Assembly (NCBI GenBank): GCA_934647195.1
Contig: CAKUFD010000001.1
Location: forward strand, 268,424-332,423
Direction: 5' to 3'
Source of the DNA: an uncultured Collinsella sp.
Lineage (GTDB): Bacteria > Actinomycetota > Coriobacteriia > Coriobacteriales > Coriobacteriaceae
Length of the DNA: 64,000 nt
The notes under the pieces are model-generated. The model saw only the letters and a list, made by a program, of their open reading frames with translations. It made no database searches and was not told where the DNA came from. This document shows, piece by piece, positions 50,296-62,307 of the stretch; position 1 is the first letter of the stretch, and every line of letters starts with the position of its first letter. The position numbers and the translations under genes are program-made.

Positions 50296-51093
50296 TTGGA
50301 CGCGTTCGCCAAGCTCCCAGATGCAATTGCAGAGCTCGTTGCCGAGTTCTCCTCGACGCCTGTTGTCGGCGATTTGAATGTTGGTCTTACCCAATATTCG
50401 CTTTGGCTGCTCATCGCGGGTGTTGTGCTTCTGGCTGTTATTTTCGCATTTGTGAAAAAGCAGTCTTTGGCTCCCAAAGGCTTTTTCGTAAATGGCGTCG
50501 AGTGGGTCATCGAGTATGTTGAGGATGATATCGCCAAGGGCGTTGTCGGCTCCAATTGGCGCCAGCACTTCCCGTTTTTGGCGACGTTGTTCTTCTTCAT
50601 CTTGATCAACAACTTCATCGGCCTGGTGCCCGGCATGAAGCCCGGTACGGGTGCAATCGGCTGTACTGCCGCTGTCGCCCTGGTCTCCTTCATCTACTTC
50701 CTGTATTTCGGTGTGAAGAAGCATGGCCTCTTCGGCTACCTCAAGAGCCTTGCTCCTGCAGGCGTGGCGTTCCCCATGAACATCTTCGTGTGGGTTATTG
50801 AGGTCTTTTCGCTTCTGCTTCGTTTGGTGACGCTTGCCGTTCGTCTGTTCTGCAACATGTTCGCCGGACACATCGTTATGGGTTCGTTCGCCATCATGGC
50901 GAGCATTTTCGCCCAGCCCCTGCTTGCGCATTTCTCCGCCATGAACGCGGTAGGCGCGCTTCCCAGCGTGGCTTGGGTTCTCATTTTGCTCATCATCTAC
51001 GCGGTCGAGCTTATCGTTGCGTTTGTTCAGGCGTACGTGTTCACGGTTTTGTCTGCCGTGTACATCCAGATCGCCGAGGCGGATGCCCACTAG
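50296..51093 (+). CDS. atpB: F-type ATP synthase subunit a
   Basis: A 265-aa integral membrane subunit forming the ion half-channels beside the c-ring. The essential Arg is in LRLVTLAVRLFCNMFAGHIV; VLILLIIYAVELIVAFVQAYVF is the conserved last helix region. The start is TTG 50296, with AAAGGTGG before it. Second gene of the operon. Confidence 0.93.
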   Translation: MDAFAKLPDAIAELVAEFSSTPVVGDLNVGLTQYSLWLLIAGVVLLAVIFAFVKKQSLAPKGFFVNGVEWVIEYVEDDIAKGVVGSNWRQHFPFLATLFFFILINNFIGLVPGMKPGTGAIGCTAAVALVSFIYFLYFGVKKHGLFGYLKSLAPAGVAFPMNIFVWVIEVFSLLLRLVTLAVRLFCNMFAGHIVMGSFAIMASIFAQPLLAHFSAMNAVGALPSVAWVLILLIIYAVELIVAFVQAYVFTVLSAVYIQIAEADAH

Positions 51094-51192
51094 GGCGCGC
51101 CCCTTTCATTTCGGTGTCTAAGGGCGCGGCTTCCCGCACGCCCTTAACAGCATAGGTAATCATGCACACAGGTGCACGACAAAGGAGGAATC

Positions 51193-51384
51193 GTGGGAGT
51201 TATCGGATATGGTCTTGGCGTAATCGGTGCCGGCCTTGCAATTGGTCTCGCAGCGTTCGGCGCAACGAGCGCAATGGCCCGCCAGCCTGAGGTCCAGGGT
51301 CGTGCCTTCACCGTCTTCATTCTGGCATCTGCCTTTACCGAGGCTCTGGGCCTCATCGGCTTCGTCGTTACGCTGATCTCCTAG
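51193..51384 (+). CDS. atpE: F-type ATP synthase subunit c
   Basis: A two-helix proteolipid. Helix 1 is VIGYGLGVIGAGLAIGLAAF, the loop is ARQPEV, and helix 2 (FTVFILASAFTEALGLIGFV) contains the ion-binding Glu in FTEAL. The residue after Glu is Ala and no Gln is in the helix 1 site, so the Na+ signature is lacking and H+ coupling is likely. GTG 51193 has AAAGGAGG before it and gives 63 aa, short for the family; GTG 51172 would give 70 aa but places the ribosome-binding site inside the gene. Confidence 0.9.
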   Translation: MGVIGYGLGVIGAGLAIGLAAFGATSAMARQPEVQGRAFTVFILASAFTEALGLIGFVVTLIS

Positions 51385-51419
51385 GGAAGTCGCATATCGT
51401 GTCCCAGAAGGAGAACAAC

Positions 51420-52016
51420 ATGAAGCAGATCAACCGCGCAACCGTCGCGGCTGCCATCTCGAGTCTCGTGCTCGCGGTGCCTGCCCAGGCGTTTGCTGAG
51501 GAGTCTTCCAATAAAGCGGAGATCCTCATCCCCAAGATGGCCGAGTTCATCCCTGCGCTGATCGCTTTCCTTATCATCTGGGTCGTGCTCGCCAAGTTCG
51601 CTTGGCCGCAGATCCTCTCGATGATGGATGAGCGCGGTAAGCGTATTCAGGAGAGTCTGGACGAAGCCGAGACCACCAAGAAGAAGGCTATCGCCTCTCG
51701 CAAGGAGTACGACGAGCTCGTCACCGACGCTCGCCGTAAGTCTGCAGACATCGTTCTCGAGGCCCGCAAGGACGCCGAGGCCGAGCGCGCTCGCATCATC
51801 GAGGCCGCGCACAAGGAGGCTGAGGACATCATCGCCAAGGCCCATGCCAACGCCGAGGACGAGCGCAGCGCCATCTACGCAGCCGCTGCCACCTCTATTG
51901 CAGACCTTTCCGTTTCCGTCGCCTCCAAGATCGTGGGCGAGACGCTCGACCAGGATGGCGAGCAGCGTCGCCTTATCGAGCGCTATGTCAAGGAAGCGGG
52001 TAGCCTGAATGCCTAA
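51420..52016 (+). CDS. atpF: F-type ATP synthase subunit b
   Basis: A 198-aa stator subunit. Residues 1-28 look like a signal peptide (AAISSLVLAVPAQAFAEE), followed by the membrane anchor IPALIAFLIIWVVLAKFAWP and a long charged coiled coil. Such an extra N-terminal segment is known in several actinobacterial b subunits. ATG 51420 has AAGGAGAACAAC before it. Overlaps atpH by 8 bases. Confidence 0.92.
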   Translation: MKQINRATVAAAISSLVLAVPAQAFAEESSNKAEILIPKMAEFIPALIAFLIIWVVLAKFAWPQILSMMDERGKRIQESLDEAETTKKKAIASRKEYDELVTDARRKSADIVLEARKDAEAERARIIEAAHKEAEDIIAKAHANAEDERSAIYAAAATSIADLSVSVASKIVGETLDQDGEQRRLIERYVKEAGSLNA

Positions 52017-52485
52017 TAGCCGCATGCAGGACAGGGTGCTGGAGACTTACGCACGCTCCCTCATGGAGGCTGCGAAGGCCGAGGACCGCGTGTTCCGCGA
52101 TCTCAACGAGCTTGAGGTCATCTCGAACGCGGCCCCCGAGGTTTTCGCCGTGCTCATGTCCCTGTTCGAGCGCGGTCAGCTCGATCTTCTTCCTCAGATT
52201 GTCGCCACCTTCAAGGAGATGACCGAAGAGGATGAGGACGTGGTGGGCGTTACCGTGACGACGGCCGTTCCGCTCGACGACGAGCTGCGCCGCACTATCA
52301 CAGAGAAGTGCGAGGGCGACCTTGGCCGCAAGGTCTTCCTCATCGAGAAGGTCGACCCTTCTATCATCGGAGGCCTTGTGCTCGAGGCGCGCGGTCAGCG
52401 CCGCGACATCTCGGTCAAAACGCAGCTACGTGCTGCGCGCGAGGCCCTCGTTTCTACGAGTATTACAAACGGAGGTGAAGCCTAA
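52009..52485 (+). CDS. atpH: F-type ATP synthase subunit delta
   Basis: A 158-aa stator subunit, a little short for the family (about 175-180). [20 protein letters not shown] is the N-terminal helical domain; [20 protein letters not shown] is the conserved C-terminal motif. Connects subunit b to the alpha3beta3 head. Its start overlaps atpF and it ends 2 bases before atpA. Confidence 0.9.
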   Translation: MPNSRMQDRVLETYARSLMEAAKAEDRVFRDLNELEVISNAAPEVFAVLMSLFERGQLDLLPQIVATFKEMTEEDEDVVGVTVTTAVPLDDELRRTITEKCEGDLGRKVFLIEKVDPSIIGGLVLEARGQRRDISVKTQLRAAREALVSTSITNGGEA

Positions 52486-52487
52486 TC

Positions 52488-54092
52488 ATGTCAGAGATCA
52501 ATGCTCAAAGCATTGCCGCCGCACTGGCCGAGAAACTCGACAGCCTGTCTGCGACCGTTGACACGCAGGAGGTTTCCCATGTTGACGAAGTCGGCGACGG
52601 TATCGCCCGCGTCTCCGGACTGCGTGGCGCCATGGCCGGCGAGCTGCTCGAGTTCAAGAGCAGCGAAACTGGTGAGACCGTTTACGGTCTGGCCCAGAAC
52701 CTTGACCGCGATGAGGTTGGCGCCGTGCTTTTCGGCGCGGTCGACATCATCAAGGAGGGCGACGAGTGCCGCACCACCGGCCGCATCATGGACATTCCTG
52801 TAAGCCGTGCCATGCTCGGCCGTGTCGTGAATCCGCTGGGTCAGCCTATCGACGGCCTGGGCGATATTCGCGCCACCCACACGCGCCCCATCGAGTTCAA
52901 GGCTCCTGGCGTTATCGAGCGTACTCCGGTGTGCGAGCCGGTTCAGACCGGTCTTCTCGCCATCGACTCGATGATCCCCATCGGCCGTGGCCAGCGTGAG
53001 CTTATCATCGGCGACCGTAAGACGGGTAAGACCGCTATCGCCATCGACGCCATCTTGAACCAGCGCGGCAAGGATATGATTTGTATCTATGTCGCTATTG
53101 GTCAGAAGGCATCCACGGTTGCAAACATCCGTGAGACCCTCAAGCAGCACGGCGCTCTTGACTACACGGTCATCGTTTCCGCCACCGCTGCAGACTCCGC
53201 TCCTATGCAGTACATCGCGCCTATGGCCGGTGCCGCAATCGGCGAGTTCTTCATGTATAACGGCGAGAATGGCGAGCCTGCCTCCGAGGACAATCCCGGC
53301 GGCCACGTGCTGGTCATCTACGACGACCTGTCCAAGCAGGCTGTTGCCTACCGTCAGATGTCCCTGACGCTGCACCGTCCGCCCGGACGTGAGGCCTACC
53401 CCGGCGACATCTTCTACCTGCACTCCCGCCTGCTGGAGCGTGCTTGCAAGCTCTCCAAGAAGAACGGCTACGGCTCCCTGACGGCTCTGCCGATCATCGA
53501 GACCCAGGACGGCGACGTTTCCGCCTACATTCCGACCAACGTCATTTCCATTACCGATGGTCAGATCTACCTGCAGTCCGAACTCTTCTTCCAGGGCCAG
53601 CGCCCCGCAGTCGACGTCGGCATCTCCGTGTCCCGCGTCGGCGGCTCCGCTCAGACCAAGGCAATGAAGCAGGTTTCCGGCTCTCTGCGCCTTGACCTTG
53701 CCGCTTACCGCGAGCTCGCCGGCTTCACGCAGTTCGGTTCCGACCTGGACGCTGCCACTCAAAAGCAGCTCACCCACGGTGCCCGCATGACCGAGCTGCT
53801 CAAGCAGCCGCGCTTCAAGCCGTTTGATGTCACCGAGCAGATCGTTGCGCTCTTCGCCGGCAACAAGGGCTTTGTGGACGACCTCCCGGTCTCCCAGGTC
53901 CTGCCGTTCCGCAACGCGCTTCTTGACTACATGACCAAGACCTATGCGCCGCTTCTCGACAAGCTGCGCTCCACGAAGATTGACGATGAACTGGACGAGC
54001 AGCTCATGCAGGCAATCTCCGATTTCAAGAACGACTACGCCGCGAAGCTTGCAGAGACTTCTGCGAGCAATAGCGGTGCCGAGGAGAACTAG
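52488..54092 (+). CDS. atpA: F-type ATP synthase subunit alpha
   Basis: A 534-aa catalytic-head subunit. Walker A is [29 protein letters not shown], then [16 protein letters not shown] and [11 protein letters not shown] are typical of alpha. Non-catalytic nucleotide binding and regulation. GGAGGTGAAGCCTAATC precedes the ATG. Confidence 0.96.
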   Translation: MSEINAQSIAAALAEKLDSLSATVDTQEVSHVDEVGDGIARVSGLRGAMAGELLEFKSSETGETVYGLAQNLDRDEVGAVLFGAVDIIKEGDECRTTGRIMDIPVSRAMLGRVVNPLGQPIDGLGDIRATHTRPIEFKAPGVIERTPVCEPVQTGLLAIDSMIPIGRGQRELIIGDRKTGKTAIAIDAILNQRGKDMICIYVAIGQKASTVANIRETLKQHGALDYTVIVSATAADSAPMQYIAPMAGAAIGEFFMYNGENGEPASEDNPGGHVLVIYDDLSKQAVAYRQMSLTLHRPPGREAYPGDIFYLHSRLLERACKLSKKNGYGSLTALPIIETQDGDVSAYIPTNVISITDGQIYLQSELFFQGQRPAVDVGISVSRVGGSAQTKAMKQVSGSLRLDLAAYRELAGFTQFGSDLDAATQKQLTHGARMTELLKQPRFKPFDVTEQIVALFAGNKGFVDDLPVSQVLPFRNALLDYMTKTYAPLLDKLRSTKIDDELDEQLMQAISDFKNDYAAKLAETSASNSGAEEN

Positions 54093-54097
54093 GCTCT

Positions 54098-56460
<2,363 letters not shown>

Positions 56461-56463
56461 GCC

Positions 56464-56856
56464 ATGCTCATCCGTATCGTATGTCCGGAACATTGCGCCT
56501 ATGAGGGCGAGGCTGCGTTTGTGGTCGTGCCTTCTACGGACGGCGAGTGCGGCATCCTTCCCAAGCACGCAAACGAGATCTGCACCATCACGGACGGTTA
56601 CGTGCGCGTGTGCGACAAGGAAATGGGCACGGTCGACCACACGTTTGCGGTGGGCGGCGGCTATGCTCAAATTGCCGACGACACCGTTATCGTGCTGGCT
56701 GAGCGGGCCTGGGATTTGGCGGATGTCGATGCCGAGAAGGTTAAGGTTGAACTTCAAGGTTTTGAAGACAACCTGAGGAATCTGTCGGAAGACGATGCGC
56801 GTCGCGCCTACCTTTATAATGAAATCGCATGGTGTAAGCTGCTGCTTGCAAAATAG
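56464..56856 (+). CDS. atpC: F-type ATP synthase subunit epsilon
   Basis: A 130-aa rotor subunit with the N-terminal beta-sandwich (VVVPSTDGECGILPKHANEI, FAVGGGYAQIADDTVIVLAE) and a short C-terminal helical part. Couples rotation and can inhibit hydrolysis. Last gene of the operon, ending 43 bases before a strong terminator. Confidence 0.94.
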   Translation: MLIRIVCPEHCAYEGEAAFVVVPSTDGECGILPKHANEICTITDGYVRVCDKEMGTVDHTFAVGGGYAQIADDTVIVLAERAWDLADVDAEKVKVELQGFEDNLRNLSEDDARRAYLYNEIAWCKLLLAK

Positions 56857-56899
56857 GTATTGAGGCTTATCCTCAGCCAACAATGCGATGGACATCATG

Positions 56900-56931
56900 C
56901 CCGGGAGACTCGTGCTCCCGGGCCTTTTTTT
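56900..56931 (+). terminator. Intrinsic terminator of the ATP synthase operon
   Basis: A perfect 8-bp GC stem (56900-56907 with 56915-56922) and 7-base loop, then CC and seven T. It lies between the in-frame ATG 56888 and the real murA start, which argues against that ATG. Confidence 0.88.
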
Positions 56932-56944
56932 GAAAGGGACAGGT

Positions 56945-58228
56945 TTGGATATCATCCGCGTTGAAGGTGGTCATCCGATCGAGGGGCGCGTATGCGTTTC
57001 GGGCGCCAAGAACTCCGCGCTCAAGCTCATGGCCGCAACCTTGCTTGCTCCGGGCAAAACCACCCTTACCAATGTGCCCAATATTTCTGATGTGCATGTG
57101 ATGGGTAAGGTCCTCAAGGGCATGGGCGCCACGATCGAGGTCGTGGACGAGCATAGCTTGGCTATCGATACCTCTGCTGTCGATCAGTGGGAGGCTCCCT
57201 ACGAGCTCGTCGCCAAGATGCGCGCTTCCACGGCGGTCCTCGGCCCGCTGCTGGGTCGTATGGGCAAGGCGAAAATCGCCATGCCCGGTGGCTGCAACCT
57301 GGGTGCCCGCAAGATCGATATGCATATCCTGGGTCTCGAGGCCTTGGGCGTGAAGTTCGACACCGAGCACGGCTACATCTATGCCGATGCCGGCGAGGGA
57401 ATGCATGGCGAGACCGTCACGCTTGAGTTTGCGAGCGTGGGTGCCACGGAGAACCTCATCATGGCTTCGGTTCGTGCCCAGGGCACTACGGTTATCGATA
57501 ACGCCGCGCGCGAGCCCGAGATCGTCGATCTTGCTAACATGCTCAACGAGATGGGTGCCAAGATTACCGGTGCCGGAACTCCCGTCGTTACGATCGAGGG
57601 CGTGTCCGAGCTCCATCCCGTCACGCATCGCGTGATCGGCGACCGTATCGAGGCTGGCACGTTTATCGTTGCGGGCGCTTTGATGGCTGGCGACGCCGGC
57701 GTCGAGGTGGTTGGCTTCGCTCCGCACCATCTGGGTATGGTTCTTAAAAAGCTTGAGCTCATGGGTATCGAGCTTGAGCGCATCGAGGGTGGCGTGCGCG
57801 TGCACCGCGTCGATACTATCCATCCGGTGGACATCCAGACCTTGCCGTTCCCGGGTTTCCCCACCGACATGCAGGCTCAGGTCATGGTTCTTTCCGCTCT
57901 GGCAGATGGCAGCTCCGTCATCACCGAGAACATCTTTGAGAATCGCTTCATGTTCGCCTCTGAGCTTGTGCGCATGGGGGCAAATATTCGCATTGAGAGC
58001 CACCACGCTATGATTCATGGCGTCAAGGGCTTCTCGGGCGCTCAAGTCACCTCTCCCGATCTGCGCGGTGGCGCCGCGCTTGTCGTGGCCGGACTCATTG
58101 CCGACGGCACGACCGAGGTTTCTGCTATCCATCACATTGACCGTGGATACGAGCACTTTGTAAAGAAGCTCGTTGAGCTGGGGGCGCATGTGGAGCGCGT
58201 TACCGTCCCCGATCCTATTGACGACTAG
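56945..58228 (+). CDS. murA: UDP-N-acetylglucosamine 1-carboxyvinyltransferase
   Basis: A 427-aa enzyme transferring enolpyruvate from PEP to UDP-GlcNAc, the first committed step of peptidoglycan synthesis. VSGAKNSALKLMAATLLAPG near the N-terminus and MPGGCNLGARKIDMH with active-site Cys117 (target of fosfomycin) are present. I chose TTG 56945, preceded by GAAAGGGAC, because the in-frame ATG 56888 lies upstream of the ATP synthase terminator. Followed after 13 bases by the LCP-family gene. Confidence 0.93.
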   Translation: MDIIRVEGGHPIEGRVCVSGAKNSALKLMAATLLAPGKTTLTNVPNISDVHVMGKVLKGMGATIEVVDEHSLAIDTSAVDQWEAPYELVAKMRASTAVLGPLLGRMGKAKIAMPGGCNLGARKIDMHILGLEALGVKFDTEHGYIYADAGEGMHGETVTLEFASVGATENLIMASVRAQGTTVIDNAAREPEIVDLANMLNEMGAKITGAGTPVVTIEGVSELHPVTHRVIGDRIEAGTFIVAGALMAGDAGVEVVGFAPHHLGMVLKKLELMGIELERIEGGVRVHRVDTIHPVDIQTLPFPGFPTDMQAQVMVLSALADGSSVITENIFENRFMFASELVRMGANIRIESHHAMIHGVKGFSGAQVTSPDLRGGAALVVAGLIADGTTEVSAIHHIDRGYEHFVKKLVELGAHVERVTVPDPIDD

Positions 58229-58241
58229 ACAGGTCCTTCTT

Positions 58242-59405
58242 ATGAGAAAAAAATCCGTACAGCAGATGCGCGCTGCGACTGACGAGTCGAGCAGTCGCGT
58301 CTACAGCCGCACGAACGTGGCCCGCTATTCCGAGCGCGCCCGTCAGCGTCAGCGTGGAAAGCGCATTCGCCGCACGATTTTACTTACGTTTATGGGCGTG
58401 CTCATCGCGGGCGTTACCGCCTGCGGTCTGTGGTTTGGCAAGATTGTTTCCAAGCTCAACAACGGCGAGGTCATTACGAGCGGACTGCTTTCGTCCCTCA
58501 CCGATTCCGATGTCACGCGCGATCCGTTCTACATGCTGCTGCTGGGAACCGACGGCCGCCCCGGAGATACGTCTTATCGCGCCGACTCGATTATCCTTGC
58601 GCGCGTAGACCCCAAGGCAAAGCAAGTGACGCTCATCTCCATTCCGCGCGATACGAAGGTCGAGTACAAGGGCTCGACCATGAAGATCAACGCGACGCAC
58701 GCTTACGATGGCGCCGAGGGTATGGTCAATGCTGTTAACGAGCTATGCGATGTCGAGATTTCCCACTATGCCGAGATTAGCTTCGATGGCATGAAGACCC
58801 TTGTGGACGCTGTGGGCGGCATCGATATCAACGCGACCGACGGCGTGGACGATCCCGAAGCCGGTCCGGTGACGATTGAGCCGGGACAGCAGCACATGGA
58901 TGGTGAAACGGCACTTACGTACTGCCGAGCGCGTCATCAGTATGCCGACGGTGACTACACGCGCATGCGCCATCAGCGCCAGGTTATCGGTGCCCTTGCA
59001 AACGCGGTGCTCAACAATATGGACATTACACGTCTGCCCGGTGTGATCGAGTCGCTCTCTGACATGGTCGTCACCGATCTGAGCGTGCAGGATATCGTGT
59101 CGCTCGCCAATGCGATGCGCGGTATGGATACCGAAGGCATGTGGTCGGCCAACTTGCCGTCCTGGGCGGGCGAGGATACGTACATCGACGGCCAGAGTTA
59201 CGTCTTTGTCTACGAGGACAAGCTCAAGGAAATGATGGAGCGTGTCGATGCCGGCGAGGATCCGCAAGGCCCGCAGTCCATGGGCTCGTCGAGCGAGTCA
59301 AGTACGCTCGGCGACCTAGCCAACAACGATTCCAACTCGTTTAGCAACGGAACCGATAAGAGCACATCGTCGTCATCGGAAGAAGACACGAGCTCCGAAG
59401 AGTAA
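58242..59405 (+). CDS. LytR-CpsA-Psr (LCP) family protein
   Basis: A 387-aa membrane-anchored protein: a basic cytoplasmic N-terminus, one transmembrane helix at about residues 45-67 (TILLTFMGVLIAGVTACGLW), then the LCP domain. Conserved residues are visible in MLLLGTDGRPGDTSYRADSI, LISIPRDTKV and TYCRARHQYADGDYTRMRHQ (Asp and Arg residues that bind polyprenyl pyrophosphate). LCP enzymes attach wall glycopolymers to peptidoglycan. The C-terminus is a Ser/Glu-rich tail. The ATG at 58242 begins the basic segment; the open frame upstream overlaps murA. Confidence 0.9.
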   Translation: MRKKSVQQMRAATDESSSRVYSRTNVARYSERARQRQRGKRIRRTILLTFMGVLIAGVTACGLWFGKIVSKLNNGEVITSGLLSSLTDSDVTRDPFYMLLLGTDGRPGDTSYRADSIILARVDPKAKQVTLISIPRDTKVEYKGSTMKINATHAYDGAEGMVNAVNELCDVEISHYAEISFDGMKTLVDAVGGIDINATDGVDDPEAGPVTIEPGQQHMDGETALTYCRARHQYADGDYTRMRHQRQVIGALANAVLNNMDITRLPGVIESLSDMVVTDLSVQDIVSLANAMRGMDTEGMWSANLPSWAGEDTYIDGQSYVFVYEDKLKEMMERVDAGEDPQGPQSMGSSSESSTLGDLANNDSNSFSNGTDKSTSSSSEEDTSSEE

Positions 59406-59409
59406 AAAG

Positions 59410-59439
59410 AAAGCCGCCGGGCTCGGGCTCGGCGGCTTT
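59410..59439. terminator. Bidirectional terminator between the LCP gene and pepT
   Basis: Perfect 9-bp arms 59410-59418 and 59431-59439. The + strand ends TTTCTTG and the - strand TTTCTTTTT, so it can serve both convergent genes. Confidence 0.75.
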
Positions 59440-59480
59440 CTTGTTAACAAGAAGCAAGAAGCGCTTGTATTGAAGTGCTG

Positions 59481-60728
59481 TTACTCGGCAAAACGACGTG
59501 TGAGCTCCTGCAGGACGTCGACCACGCGCTCCATCTGCGAGACGACAACAAACTCATTCACGCTGTGACCGCAATAGCCGCCCGTGCCCAGGTTGGGGCA
59601 GGGGAGGCCGCGGAAGGAAAGCTGGGCGCCGTCGGTGCCGCCACGGATGGGCAGGACGAGAGGCTTGATGCCCAGGGCCTCGTAGGAATCGCAAGCGATC
59701 TGCACGAGCTGCGGATAGTCTTTCACGATTTCCGCCATGTTGCGATACTGCTGCTTGATTTCGACGGTCACGCGCGGGCGGTCAAGCTCGGCATTCATGA
59801 AATCGGCGGCACGCTGCATAAGTTCGATCTTCTGCTGGAACAAATCGGCGTCATGATCGCGGATGATGTAGCGAGCGGTAGCATGGGTGACGGTTGCCGA
59901 GACGCTTTCGCAGTGGATAAATCCGTCATAACCATCGGTGTGCTCGGGGCGCATGTGCGCGGGCAGCAGACTTTGAAACTGGACGAACAGGTCGTTTGCG
60001 TTCACCATACGGTTCTTGGCAGATCCAGGATGGATGGAATAGCCTTCAAAGCGAACGGTTGCCTCGGCGGCGTTGAAGCACTCCCACTCAAGCTCGCCCA
60101 CGGCACCGCCGTCAACGGTATAGCCATAGGTGCATCCAAACGCGGGGATGTCCAGGAGCGAAGCGCCGTGGCCGATCTCCTCGTCAGGGCAGAAGCAAAT
60201 ACCCAGACGAGGATGCTTAATGCTGGGGTCCTCGTGGATGCGTGCGACGAGTGCCATGATTGTGGCAACGCCCGCTTTATCGTCGCCGCCCAGCAGCGTG
60301 GAGCCATCAGAGCAAATGATGTCTTCTCCCACCAGGCCGTCAAGGTCGGAGAGCATGTCGGGGCCGATGGCGACCTCGTGGCCATCGGCAACGCCGGCAA
60401 CCAAGTTTCCGCCCTCGTAGTGAACGATATGGGGCTTCACGCCAAAACCAGGGGCCGCCTCGGTGGTGTCGATATGGGCAAGCAGGCCAAGCGCAGGCTT
60501 ATCTTCGGCGCCTTCGCTCGCGGGGATGTGCGCAACAACGTAGCAGCTTTCGGTTACGCAGGCGTCTTCGGCGCCAAGCGCGCGCAGCTCATCGGCCAAA
60601 AGATTAGCAAGATCAAACTGGCATGCGGTCGAGGGAACCTGGTCGCAGTGCTCGTCGGCAGATTGTGTATCAACCTGAACGTAGCGGAAAAAGCGTTCGA
60701 CGACGTCGCTCATCGGGGTATCAGACAT
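59481..60728 (-). CDS. pepT: Peptidase T (tripeptidase)
   Basis: A 415-aa M20-family dizinc aminotripeptidase of the cytoplasm. Zinc ligands and catalytic residues are in LLAHIDTTEAAPG (His, Asp), LGGDDKAGVATI (Asp), CFCPDEEIGHGA (Glu-Glu), and RGGTDGAQLSFRGLPCPNLG with GGYCGHSVNEF (His). Length is normal for PepT. GAGTCACT-rich DNA precedes the ATG without a strong ribosome-binding site. Confidence 0.94.
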   Translation of the reverse strand: MSDTPMSDVVERFFRYVQVDTQSADEHCDQVPSTACQFDLANLLADELRALGAEDACVTESCYVVAHIPASEGAEDKPALGLLAHIDTTEAAPGFGVKPHIVHYEGGNLVAGVADGHEVAIGPDMLSDLDGLVGEDIICSDGSTLLGGDDKAGVATIMALVARIHEDPSIKHPRLGICFCPDEEIGHGASLLDIPAFGCTYGYTVDGGAVGELEWECFNAAEATVRFEGYSIHPGSAKNRMVNANDLFVQFQSLLPAHMRPEHTDGYDGFIHCESVSATVTHATARYIIRDHDADLFQQKIELMQRAADFMNAELDRPRVTVEIKQQYRNMAEIVKDYPQLVQIACDSYEALGIKPLVLPIRGGTDGAQLSFRGLPCPNLGTGGYCGHSVNEFVVVSQMERVVDVLQELTRRFAE

Positions 60729-60842
60729 AGTGACTCCTTATGCTCAATGTACTGACGACTGTTACTCTAGCACGGTCGGGTCGTTGGCTTGTGGCGCCGT
60801 TGCGCTACACTAGGTGTACGGTTTTAGGAAGGACGCGTGCCC

Positions 60843-61268
60843 ATGGATACCACTGATGCTTCCCGTGAGCTGCATCTCACAGTTGCAAATGAAGATTACC
60901 TCGAGTGCATCGTTCGCATCGAGGAAGAGAACGGTGACGACGAAGGCATTCGCTCTGTCGATATCGCTCAGCATCTCGATGTTTCAAAGGCATCGGTCAA
61001 TAAGGCGATCAGCGCGCTCAAGGAACGTGGTCTGGTCGAGCAATCTCACTACGGCAAGGTTCTGCTTACCGAGCGAGGACGTGAGCTGGGGCGAGCGGTT
61101 TGGTATCGCCATCGACTGTTAAACGCCTTCCTGACGCAGGAGCTCGGCGTCGATGCCGAGCGCGCGGATGCTGAGGCCTGCATGATGGAGCATGCAGTGT
61201 CTGAGGATACGATGACGCGTTGGCTTCATTATCTCGAGAAACAGGGTATAAGCATCGGCGAGGAATAA
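60843..61268 (+). CDS. DtxR/MntR-family metal-dependent regulator
   Basis: About 141 aa. N-terminal winged helix (YLECIVRIEEENG, VDIAQHLDVSKASVNKAISA, LKERGLVEQ) and the metal-binding dimerisation domain (WYRHRLLNAFLTQELGVD, EACMMEHAVSEDTM with Glu/His ligands). Short DtxR forms like this lack the SH3-like third domain and often respond to Mn2+ or Fe2+. No metal transporter is nearby. ATG 60843 is chosen (GGAAGG 10 bases before); GTG 60837 is the alternative. Confidence 0.85.
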   Translation: MDTTDASRELHLTVANEDYLECIVRIEEENGDDEGIRSVDIAQHLDVSKASVNKAISALKERGLVEQSHYGKVLLTERGRELGRAVWYRHRLLNAFLTQELGVDAERADAEACMMEHAVSEDTMTRWLHYLEKQGISIGEE

Positions 61269-61291
61269 TCGGCTCGGCAAGGATTAGACCG

Positions 61292-62233
61292 ATGGACCAA
61301 GACCAAAATCAACTGTATTCAACCGATTCTTATGACCGGGTGGGCGCCGATCGCTTGCTCGGTCTTCTGTCGACGGGCGTCTTGCTCATGCAGGGGCCTA
61401 TTGGAACGATGCTCGCATCGGAGTTGGGGGCGCAAGATATCCCCGCTGCCTATTGGAACGTGGCGGAGCCTCAGGAAGTCACGCGCATCCACCAACAGTA
61501 TGCCGATGCAGGCGCTCAGGTGCTGCTCACCAACACATTCCAGGCAACGGCGCCGGCGCTTAGGCGCGACCATATCGAATCGAGCGTCAGCCTGGTGTGC
61601 GCGGAAGCAGTAGCGGCCGCTCATGCAGTGGACGGTCGGAATCTCGTAGGATCGATTGGTCCGTGCGGGATCGAGTGGTTTCATAAGGACGAGCCGGAGT
61701 ATCGTCTTGCTCGCGATGCCTATCGCGAGCAGGCGCACGCCTTGTTTGGGGCGGGCGTCCAAGCGTGCATGCTCGAGACTTTTTCATCCATTCGCGATCT
61801 TGAGCCTGCTGTTGCCGGTGTTGCAGACGTTGCGGACGGCATGCCTGTGTTCGTCAGCTTCGCGGTCGACGACGAGGGCAATCTGCTGGGCGACGGCTTG
61901 AACATCGAGGCCGCCTGCATTTGGGCTGAGAAGCACGGAGCCCAGGCGGTGGGCGTCAACTGCTGCTCTGTTGCCGCGGCGACGTCGTGCGTGCCGCGCA
62001 TGGCAAGCTCTTCGCACGGATATATCATGGTGCGCCCCTATGCGAGCCTTCCCGTGCGCGACGATGAGGGCTGCCTGAGGTGGAGCGAGGATGCGGAGGC
62101 TCTCGCTGCGGCTTCCGTGCAATGGGCTGCCGATGGCGCTCGCATCATCGGCGCGTGCTGCGGGGCTACGCCCGCATCGACATGCGCTATCGCTGAGGAA
62201 CTTGACGCTTGTCATCGACTTGTCGAAGAGTAA
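61292..62233 (+). CDS. Homocysteine S-methyltransferase domain protein
   Basis: A 313-aa single-domain TIM barrel of the Hcy-binding family. PIGTMLASELG is the N-terminal loop; GANxCS-type zinc ligands are present as VGVNCCSVAAAT and GACCGATP. In complete MetH these residues bind the zinc that activates homocysteine; stand-alone forms use S-methylmethionine, SAM or a separate corrinoid protein as methyl donor. The donor here is unknown. ATG 61292 follows GCAAGGATTAGACCG; the longer frame overlaps the DtxR gene. Confidence 0.85.
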   Translation: MDQDQNQLYSTDSYDRVGADRLLGLLSTGVLLMQGPIGTMLASELGAQDIPAAYWNVAEPQEVTRIHQQYADAGAQVLLTNTFQATAPALRRDHIESSVSLVCAEAVAAAHAVDGRNLVGSIGPCGIEWFHKDEPEYRLARDAYREQAHALFGAGVQACMLETFSSIRDLEPAVAGVADVADGMPVFVSFAVDDEGNLLGDGLNIEAACIWAEKHGAQAVGVNCCSVAAATSCVPRMASSSHGYIMVRPYASLPVRDDEGCLRWSEDAEALAAASVQWAADGARIIGACCGATPASTCAIAEELDACHRLVEE

Positions 62234-62307
62234 CCTTTTTGGTGGCAGATGCATGCGTGGAGCGCGCGGTCTTGTGCGTGATCCTTATTGAGTAAGAAAG
62301 AGTGCAG

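Noticed and set aside
56888..56944. ATG 56888 as the murA start
   Set aside because: The ATP synthase terminator (56900-56931) would fall inside the coding region, the extra residues are not conserved, and TTG 56945 has a ribosome-binding site.
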